Shown here in pieces: positions 34,148 through 39,816 of a stretch of 39,816 nucleotides of DNA. The notes below the pieces were generated by a model. That model was not told the DNA's origin and did no database searches. It worked only from the letters and a program-made list of their open reading frames with translations. Both the position numbers and the translations under genes were made by a program. Source of the DNA: Planctomycetota bacterium (GTDB taxonomy: Bacteria; Planctomycetota; JACOTG01); the NCBI GenBank assembly GCA_016178505.1, contig JACOTG010000290.1, forward strand, positions 1 through 39,816, given 5' to 3'. The first letter of the stretch is position 1, and each line of letters begins with the position of its first letter.

Positions 34148-36829
34148 ATGCGCGACGTTTCAGCGATCGTGCCCCGTCGTCGGATTCGAGCGCTCTTCTC
34201 GATCATCGCGGTCTGCGTGCTCGTGGTTGCTTCGCGGGTTGCGGCTCAATCTCGAACCGTTTGCCTCGAGCCGGATCCCCTCGGCGCGCGGCTCTACGAA
34301 GTCTTCGAGATCACGCTTCGCGTCGAGAGTCCGGTGGCCTTGAACCCCTTCACCGACGTTTCCATCGATGCCACGTTCACGCCCGACGACGGCGTGCCCG
34401 TGCCCGCACACGGATTCTGCGATTCGCCCGATGGAACGCTCTTTCGAGTTCGCTTCTGCCCGGCGTTGCAGAGACCGCATCGCTATCACCTCACGTATCG
34501 CGATGCCCTGGGCACTGAGTCATTCGACGGTTCGTTCACGGTCGTGTGGAGCGCGAATCCCGGATTCGTGCGAACGGACCCTCGGTTCCCCGGACGCTTC
34601 GCCTTCGAGCGCACGGGTGAGACGTGGTTCCATCACGGATGCACGGCGTATCCGTTCATGCTCGCGAGCGACGATTCCGCGCGCGCGTACGTGGATCACA
34701 TGAGCGGCGACGGTTTCAATCGCTGTCGCATCGTGCTCGCGGGCGGCATCCGATATCCGTTCACCGACCGCGAGATGAATCCGTTCGACGGCGCCGATTT
34801 CTCACGACTCGACACGGCGTATTGGCGGCGACTCGAGGATCGCGTTCGCTACATGAAAGAAAAGGGCATGGCGGCGGACGTCGTGTTCCTCATCGATTGG
34901 GGCGGCTTCATCTTCCAGTTCATTCAACGGGAACGCATCACCGACGCGGAGTGGCTGCTCTATCGCACCGCGATCGATCGGCTCGCCGCGTACACGAACG
35001 TCACCTGGAACCTCGGCAACGAGTACGACTCGTACCACTCGGAGAACTGGGCGAACGAAATGGGCGCCCGCATCAAGGGCTACGATCCCTATCGTCATCT
35101 CCTGACCGCGCACCCGAGCGGCGCGCACTTTCGGCATGGCAGGGATGCGTGGGCCGACATGATCTGTCTTCAAGCGTATGCCGGCGGCACGCCCGTTACG
35201 GTTCGCACCGATTGGAACGCGCTCGCCGAATCCGTCGCGAGCGCGCTGTCGTTCGGGAAACCGGTCGTCGTGGACGAGTACGGCTACGAGGTGCCGTACC
35301 CACCCGACGTCGTGCGGAAGAGCCACTGGGTGTCCGTGTTCGGCGGCGGCTACGCAACGTTCGGGAGCTTCTCCGGTCAGTCGGTCATCGGAACCGACGA
35401 CCGCCTGTTCGGAAACGAGGTTGCGGACGGACAGCTCGCGCACCTGGTCGACTTCGTTCGCAATTCGCCGATGCATCTCCTTCGTCCGGCGCAAGGGCTG
35501 GTCATTGGAAGCGAGCACCCGGCATTCTGTCGCGCGCTGCCGGGGCACGAATACGCCGTCTACCTTCCGGATGGCGGGAAGGTGATCCTGGACGTCTCGG
35601 ACGCCCGGGGAGTGTCGCTTCCAGTGGAGTGGTGGGTGCCGTCGACGGGCGAGCGAATCCGGACGGGCGAAACCGGCGGCGCGTCCGAGTTCGGTGCCGC
35701 ACCGCCGTTCGCAGGAGACGCGCTGCTGCTCGTCGGCCAAACGGCGTCGAACGGCGTCGTGTCGCTCGGGTTCGGGGGCATGGACGAGGGCGACGTGCTG
35801 CTGCCGGGAAACGGCGACTGGATCGAACGAAACGGCGCGCTCGAGCAACTAGACGCCGGGAGTCCGGCGACCTGGACGTGGGTCCGCGGGCGAATCTATC
35901 GCGACGTGTCGATCGACGCGGAGGTCCGGATCGACGGCGGATCGTGCGGACGGGCCGGCATCCTGCTTCGCGCGGCGGATCCCGCAGCAGACCCTCGCGC
36001 CGTCGAAACGCTGGCGGTCGCGGTCGACGCTCGAGGTCGAGTGCAGCTCTTCGAGGTGAACGACGGCGTCGGCACGCTACTGGAATCGAATTCCGCGGCT
36101 TTCTGGGAGCCAAACGGATTCAACCTCCTGCGGACCTTCATCCACGGCAACGACATCGCCGTGCTCGTGAACGGCTGGCCCGTCATCGCGGCCAGGACGC
36201 GGAGCTCCGTTCCCACGTCCGGCTTCGTCGGGCTCTTCACCGAGCACTCGCTTGCAAGCTTCGCCCTATTGAGGGTTCGGCCGATCCTCTTCTCGGATTT
36301 CGACGACGGGTCTTCGAGAGGCGTCGAGCCGCTCGCCGGGAACTGGCGAGTCGCCGACTCGCACCTCGTGCAGACGAGTGCCCGCGGGGGCATCGCACTC
36401 GTGACCGACGAGTCCTACCGTAGGATGACCGTCGACTTCTCGCTGATGATCGACTCGCACGCGCCGACCGAGATCGGTGGCGCCGGCGTCGCCTTTCGCT
36501 GCGAGTCGCAGGACCTCGGGCCGTCGAGCGGCTACCTCTTTCACTATGACGGCGAGGGGACCGTGCGATTGTCGGTGCTCGAGCCCGGGGAGGTTCCGCG
36601 CATCATCGGCTTCTATCGCGACACGCCAGCATCGGCGGCGCTCTTTCCGGGCGCCTGGAACCACTTCGACGTGCGTGCCGATGCGACGCGGTTCACCGTT
36701 TGGGCGAACGGACGATGGCTCTTCTCGGCCCTGGACCCGAACGATCGCTGGCCCACCGGCTACGTGAAGCTCGTCGACCTCGCCGGACGAACGCAGTTCG
36801 ACAACCTCGGGCTGTCGTCGTTCGATTAG
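34148..36829 (+). CDS. Secreted glycoside hydrolase, DUF5060 + TIM barrel (DUF4038/apiosidase-like), with LamG-like tail
   Basis: The 893-aa product starts at the ATG at 34148, nine bases after GAGGGG; an ATG two codons earlier (34142) and a GTG at 34118 are alternatives. A signal peptide ends at VAAQ (residue 34). Residues about 37-135 fit the DUF5060 beta-sandwich that precedes many glycosidases. A (beta/alpha)8 barrel spans about 150-460, with acid/base Glu292 in WNLGNEYD and nucleophile Glu377 in KPVVVDEYGY, as in clan GH-A and the DUF4038 (GH140-like) group. After a small beta domain, two concanavalin-type segments (about 550-700 and 715-890) probably bind carbohydrate. Its stop overlaps the stop of the convergent gene. 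Both catalytic glutamates are present. Substrate is not evident. Confidence 0.85.
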   Translation: MRDVSAIVPRRRIRALFSIIAVCVLVVASRVAAQSRTVCLEPDPLGARLYEVFEITLRVESPVALNPFTDVSIDATFTPDDGVPVPAHGFCDSPDGTLFRVRFCPALQRPHRYHLTYRDALGTESFDGSFTVVWSANPGFVRTDPRFPGRFAFERTGETWFHHGCTAYPFMLASDDSARAYVDHMSGDGFNRCRIVLAGGIRYPFTDREMNPFDGADFSRLDTAYWRRLEDRVRYMKEKGMAADVVFLIDWGGFIFQFIQRERITDAEWLLYRTAIDRLAAYTNVTWNLGNEYDSYHSENWANEMGARIKGYDPYRHLLTAHPSGAHFRHGRDAWADMICLQAYAGGTPVTVRTDWNALAESVASALSFGKPVVVDEYGYEVPYPPDVVRKSHWVSVFGGGYATFGSFSGQSVIGTDDRLFGNEVADGQLAHLVDFVRNSPMHLLRPAQGLVIGSEHPAFCRALPGHEYAVYLPDGGKVILDVSDARGVSLPVEWWVPSTGERIRTGETGGASEFGAAPPFAGDALLLVGQTASNGVVSLGFGGMDEGDVLLPGNGDWIERNGALEQLDAGSPATWTWVRGRIYRDVSIDAEVRIDGGSCGRAGILLRAADPAADPRAVETLAVAVDARGRVQLFEVNDGVGTLLESNSAAFWEPNGFNLLRTFIHGNDIAVLVNGWPVIAARTRSSVPTSGFVGLFTEHSLASFALLRVRPILFSDFDDGSSRGVEPLAGNWRVADSHLVQTSARGGIALVTDESYRRMTVDFSLMIDSHAPTEIGGAGVAFRCESQDLGPSSGYLFHYDGEGTVRLSVLEPGEVPRIIGFYRDTPASAALFPGAWNHFDVRADATRFTVWANGRWLFSALDPNDRWPTGYVKLVDLAGRTQFDNLGLSSFD

Positions 36830-37656
36830 CGTTGGAGCCGATAGATGCGAGTGGCGTTCGCGCCGAGGATTCCGTCGCGCTCCGCGGGCGTGAAGCGCGA
36901 TGCCCACGACGTCACGACGCTCACGACCGCCCCGTAGTCGCCCGCGAGCGTGCACACCGGCCAGTCGGAGCCGATCATCAGCCGGTCCGACCCGAACGCA
37001 TCGAGCGCCACGTCGAGGTACGGCGTGAGATCCGCGGCCTTCCATCGCGCAGCGTCGGCCTCGGTGACGAGACCCGACAATTTGCACGAGACGTTGCGGC
37101 TTCGGCCGAGATCGCGAACGAGCCTCGCCCACGGCTCGACGCGACGCGCGCGGATTTCCGGCTTGCCGGCGTGATCGAGGACGAACCGCTGCTCGGGAAA
37201 GAGCTGGACCAGCTCGATTGCCGCCGCCAATTGGCGGGGGTAGACGAGAAGGTCGTAGGCGAGGTCGTGCGCCGCGAGCGCTCGGATGCCTCGCTGGAAG
37301 TCGAGCCGCAACACGAAGCGATCGTCCGGCTCGCTCTGCACGACGTGTCGCACGCCGACGAGCTTCTTGCGAGTGCTCAGCTCCGCGAGGTCGCGCTGGA
37401 CGCTCTTCGAGCGCAGGTCGACCCAGCCGACGACGCCGCGAATGAAGGCATGCTGATCCGCGAGGCCGAGGGGCCATCGCGTTTCGTCCACTGCCTGTGA
37501 TGCTTGCACGGCCACGCAGCCCTCGAATCCGTTCGCGCGCAGGAGCGGCTCGAGGTCGGCTGGGAGGAAGTCGCGCTTCAGCGCACTCATCGAGTCGTCG
37601 ATCCACGCGTGCGTCGCGGGCGCGTAGTGCCAAAAGTGCTGGTGCGCGTCGATCAT
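36826..37656 (-). CDS. Amidohydrolase-family sugar lactonase (COG3618, L-fuconolactonase-like)
   Basis: The 276-aa enzyme starts at the ATG at 37656, overlapping the upstream stop as ATGA. Family marks are all present: MIDAHQHFWH with His5 and His7, VLDHAGKP with His162, and IGSDWPVC with Asp231. This is the COG3618 group of metal-dependent TIM barrels, which includes L-fucono-1,5-lactonase and L-rhamnonolactonase. It likely opens a sugar lactone to the acid that the dehydratase encoded just upstream would use. The stop codon TAA (36826-36828 on the minus strand) overlaps the TAG of the convergent hydrolase. The exact sugar is inference. Confidence 0.88.
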   Translation of the reverse strand: MIDAHQHFWHYAPATHAWIDDSMSALKRDFLPADLEPLLRANGFEGCVAVQASQAVDETRWPLGLADQHAFIRGVVGWVDLRSKSVQRDLAELSTRKKLVGVRHVVQSEPDDRFVLRLDFQRGIRALAAHDLAYDLLVYPRQLAAAIELVQLFPEQRFVLDHAGKPEIRARRVEPWARLVRDLGRSRNVSCKLSGLVTEADAARWKAADLTPYLDVALDAFGSDRLMIGSDWPVCTLAGDYGAVVSVVTSWASRFTPAERDGILGANATRIYRLQR

Positions 37657-38756
37657 CCGACGCGGTGCTTCTGGACGACGTCGTCGCGAAGGCGAAGTCC
37701 GACGCCGGGTTCCTCGGGCAACGTGTAGTACCCGTCGCGAACGGTGACTGGTTCGACCCAGATCTCGTTCAGCGACTCGTAGCAGCTCTCGACGAGGATC
37801 GCGCCGGGCGTCGCGGCGGCGAGCTGCACGTGAAGCTTCTGCTGCACGTTCGTGTGCGGCACGATGGGCAGGTTGAAGGCCGATGCCAGCGCCGCCACCT
37901 CGAGCCACTCGTCGATGCCGAGGAGCTTCGTCGCGTCCGCCTGCACGTACCGAACGGCGCCGGACTCGATGTAGTCGCGAAACGCGAACTTCGTGTAGAT
38001 CGTTTCGCCGACGGCGATCGGGACGGGGATCGAGCGTTGAAGCTCGGCGTGCGACTTCACGTCCTCCGGCGGCATCGGCTCCTCGAGCCAGAAGACGTCG
38101 TGGTCCGCGAGCTTCGCGCCCCAGTAGCGCGCCGTCGCGAGATTCCACGCGCAGTTCACGTCCGTCATGATGCGGATCGCGGGGCCGAGCGCCTTTCGCA
38201 CGGCGCCGATGCGTTCATAGTCCTCGCGCGGGTCCAGGCGCCCGAGCTTGATCTTCACGGCGTCGAAGCCGCGCTCGACGAGGCGCGTCGCGTCGCGCAC
38301 CAGCTCGTCGACGCTCCACGAAAGCCAGCCGCCGTCCGTGCTGTACGCCTTCACGCGATCGCGCGCGGGCCCGAGGTATCGCCACAAAGGCAGATTGGCG
38401 ATCTTAGACGCGACGTCCCACAGCGCGAACTCGACGGCGGCGATGCCGACGCGCGCGGCGCCGACGCGGCCGACGAAGTGGTTCGTGAAGAACATTCGCC
38501 GGACCAGCTCCTTTCGCATGAAGGGGTCCTGCCCGACGAGAACGGGGACGTAGTTCTCGTCAACCATCACCTGTGCCGCGCGAAGGCCCGGCGTGTAGCT
38601 CCAGTTCATGCCGAAGCCCGTGACGCCGCCGTCGGTCTCGACGCGCACTTGCATGAACTCGACGGCGTCGACCCGGCTTTGCGAATCGGTGATCGTCCGT
38701 TGCGCGAGCGGAACTCGCAGCAGCGTCGTCGTCACGCCCGTGATCTTCAGGCTCAT
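37653..38756 (-). CDS. Enolase-superfamily (mandelate racemase/muconate lactonizing type) sugar-acid dehydratase
   Basis: The 367-aa enzyme starts at an ATG with GGGAG seven bases upstream. The MR subgroup catalytic set is intact: KIK with Lys168 and Lys170, metal ligands Asp199 (MTDVN), Glu225 (WLEEP) and Glu251 (VGETI), and the general base His301 (VPHTN). Length and motifs match acid-sugar dehydratases (galactonate, fuconate and rhamnonate types); a racemase cannot be ruled out. It is the first gene of a two-gene operon coupled by a 4-bp ATGA overlap to the lactonase. It acts in the cytoplasm on sugar acids, perhaps those freed by the neighbouring glycoside hydrolase. Confidence 0.9.
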   Translation of the reverse strand: MSLKITGVTTTLLRVPLAQRTITDSQSRVDAVEFMQVRVETDGGVTGFGMNWSYTPGLRAAQVMVDENYVPVLVGQDPFMRKELVRRMFFTNHFVGRVGAARVGIAAVEFALWDVASKIANLPLWRYLGPARDRVKAYSTDGGWLSWSVDELVRDATRLVERGFDAVKIKLGRLDPREDYERIGAVRKALGPAIRIMTDVNCAWNLATARYWGAKLADHDVFWLEEPMPPEDVKSHAELQRSIPVPIAVGETIYTKFAFRDYIESGAVRYVQADATKLLGIDEWLEVAALASAFNLPIVPHTNVQQKLHVQLAAATPGAILVESCYESLNEIWVEPVTVRDGYYTLPEEPGVGLRLRDDVVQKHRVG

Positions 38757-39302
38757 CGACGATCTCCCAGGTTCAGCGCGCTCGAATCGTCGGGCGCCGA
38801 GTGAAACGGCAACCTCGCGACGCGCGAGCCCGCGATGACCTCCACCGTCGCATCATCCGGAACGATGTCTCGCGGATTCTACCCGGACTCGTGAGCGCGA
38901 CGTGATGGAGCCTCTCTCGATTTCCGGTCTGTGTTACGGACGCGCCGTATCGGCCTCGAGGGAGACGGGCTCACTTGGAGCTTCTCGTTTGCCGCGGGCC
39001 AACTCGACCCGAGACTTGCGGGTCCGGTCGCGATGGCAGTGACGAACAGAGTCGGGGTCGAGAGCCGCCCTTTGCGGGCGCAGCGCGAGGTTCTCGATTG
39101 CGAGATCGGCGCGGCTGCGCACGGCAGCACAAAGGGCGACGAGCGCGAACCAAATGAAGAGCATTTCGCGATCGAACGGCGGCGTTCGTCCCACACCTGG
39201 GAACACCGGCCGGGGCGCAGTATCCTGCACACGGAACGGCGCTTGGCTGCGCCGGGAGTTTTCAGGCGGGACAGCTGATCCGACTCACGCGCCAGAGGAA
39301 AC
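38757..39302. other. Intergenic region with a mobile-element remnant
   Basis: About 545 bp lie between the dehydratase start and the last gene. Apart from the integrase remnant (38934-39164), I see no gene. The promoters of both flanking genes should lie here, but none stands out. Confidence 0.5.
38934..39164 (-). pseudogene. Remnant of an integrase/transposase (rve superfamily) N-terminus
   Basis: The minus-strand frame from 39164 reads MLFIWFALVALCAAVRSRAD, then LAIENLALRPQRAALDPDSV. Intact relatives begin with a hydrophobic stretch, SRADL and ENLALRQQLAVL, so the match is distinctive. After that the family sequence stops; SRVELARGK may be a later piece (RIHGELARLG in relatives) joined by a deletion. 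The frame ends at 38934, with no DDE core. It is a decayed insertion, not a working gene. Confidence 0.6.
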
Positions 39303-39816
39303 ATGAAGCAGTTGCATGGGGTCGTCGCCGCTAGTTTGCTTTCCCTCGTCTTTCCCGATGAACCGCTCGTCGCGCAGCCGCAGCAGATCCATCCTGCCGG
39401 GGAACAACCGGCCGCGCGGGAGAACCTGGGTGGATCTGCATACCTGCGTCTCGACAATTTGGGCTTCGATGCGCTGACGACGACGACGAGCCCGACATCG
39501 CCGCTTGTCGCGTTCTACCTCTACGAGGGCGACGTCCATTCCGACCTGAACGGCGACGGGGACCTGTCCGATCTCGTCCTTCAGGTCTTCGATTCCTCTT
39601 CGGGCTAGACGGTCAACGTCGGACTGGCCGCCGGATCCACCTTTGGGCCTATCGTCGATGGTCACGCGGTGGCCGTGCTCGTTTCCGAAGCCGCACAGGG
39701 GCATTCAGACCTCAATGGGGACGGCGACACGGACGACTTTGTTCTTTTTGTCTGCGACGCGAGCGCCCACCGCGTCACGAACACGGGTCTGGCTGGAGGG
39801 CTCAGCCCCTTCGCGA
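39303..39816 (+). pseudogene. Secreted repeat protein (DLNGDGD repeats) interrupted by in-frame TAG; runs off the window
   Basis: An ATG at 39303, with AGAGGAA upstream, opens a signal-peptide-like N-terminus (LHGVVAASLLSLVF, then VAQPQQ). The first repeat has SDLNGDGDLSDLVLQVFDSS. A TAG at 39606-39608 stops it, but the same frame continues without further stops to the window end: TVNVGLAAGSTFGPIVDGHA and then SDLNGDGDTDDFVLFVCDAS. The two DLNGDGD repeats are clearly homologous, and the TAG falls inside the unit. It is a nonsense mutation, a sequencing error or, least likely, recoding. Repeats of this kind (calcium-binding-like DxNxDxD) occur in long secreted proteins. Confidence 0.65.

Noticed and set aside
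36826..38148. A longer start for the lactonase, far inside the dehydratase gene
   Set aside because: The extra 164 residues are out-of-frame dehydratase sequence. MIDAHQHFW is the conserved N-terminus of the family.

Overview
The window is GC-rich bacterial DNA dominated by very large secreted, repeat-rich proteins. The secreted proteins carry Sec signal peptides. Three end in an IPTL/VPTL-x-x-WG tripartite sorting tail (IPTL-CTERM type), and two more look like lipoproteins, so the host is probably Gram-negative with an exosortase. The mix (IPTL-CTERM DUF11 proteins, FG-GAP lipoprotein, PMT-like membrane protein with TPRs, DUF5060/DUF4038-type glycoside hydrolase, sugar-acid enzymes) reminds me of Planctomycetota, or less likely Acidobacteriota or a related candidate phylum. 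The sequence has no rRNA or other marker that fixes this.

Layout. 1-3578: 3' part of a HYR-repeat protein, ending at a clear terminator. 3708-7826: three plus-strand genes (alpha/beta hydrolase, secreted beta-propeller, radical SAM enzyme), followed by a remnant of a hydrolase gene. 8075-28045: a family island with three DUF11/IPTL-CTERM genes, all on the minus strand (2662, 815 and 804 aa), interleaved with three paralogous YncE-like propeller genes (two plus, one minus). Promoters, long leaders and strong terminators can be read around them. 28046-29338: about 1.3 kb without a convincing gene, holding a terminator-like hairpin, two good promoters and a possible structured RNA. 29339-33983: compact operon of TPR-amidase-LysM lipoprotein, seven-motif FG-GAP lipoprotein and a PMT-like membrane protein with TPRs. 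34148-36829: secreted glycoside hydrolase. 36826-38756 (minus): two-gene operon of an enolase-superfamily dehydratase and an amidohydrolase/lactonase. 38934-39164: integrase remnant. 39303-end: a DxNxDxD-repeat secreted protein interrupted by an in-frame amber codon.

How it fits together. The central island looks like a cell-surface gene family that grew by duplication: each DUF11 protein shares one N-terminal beta-sandwich-like domain and sorting tail, and each propeller shares one C-terminal domain. Two of the three DUF11 genes are transcribed divergently from a propeller gene, and their promoters match closely. In the right part, the glycoside hydrolase and the dehydratase/lactonase pair suggest use of a plant- or algal-type sugar, while the amidase operon concerns the cell envelope. 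Functions beyond family level are inference.
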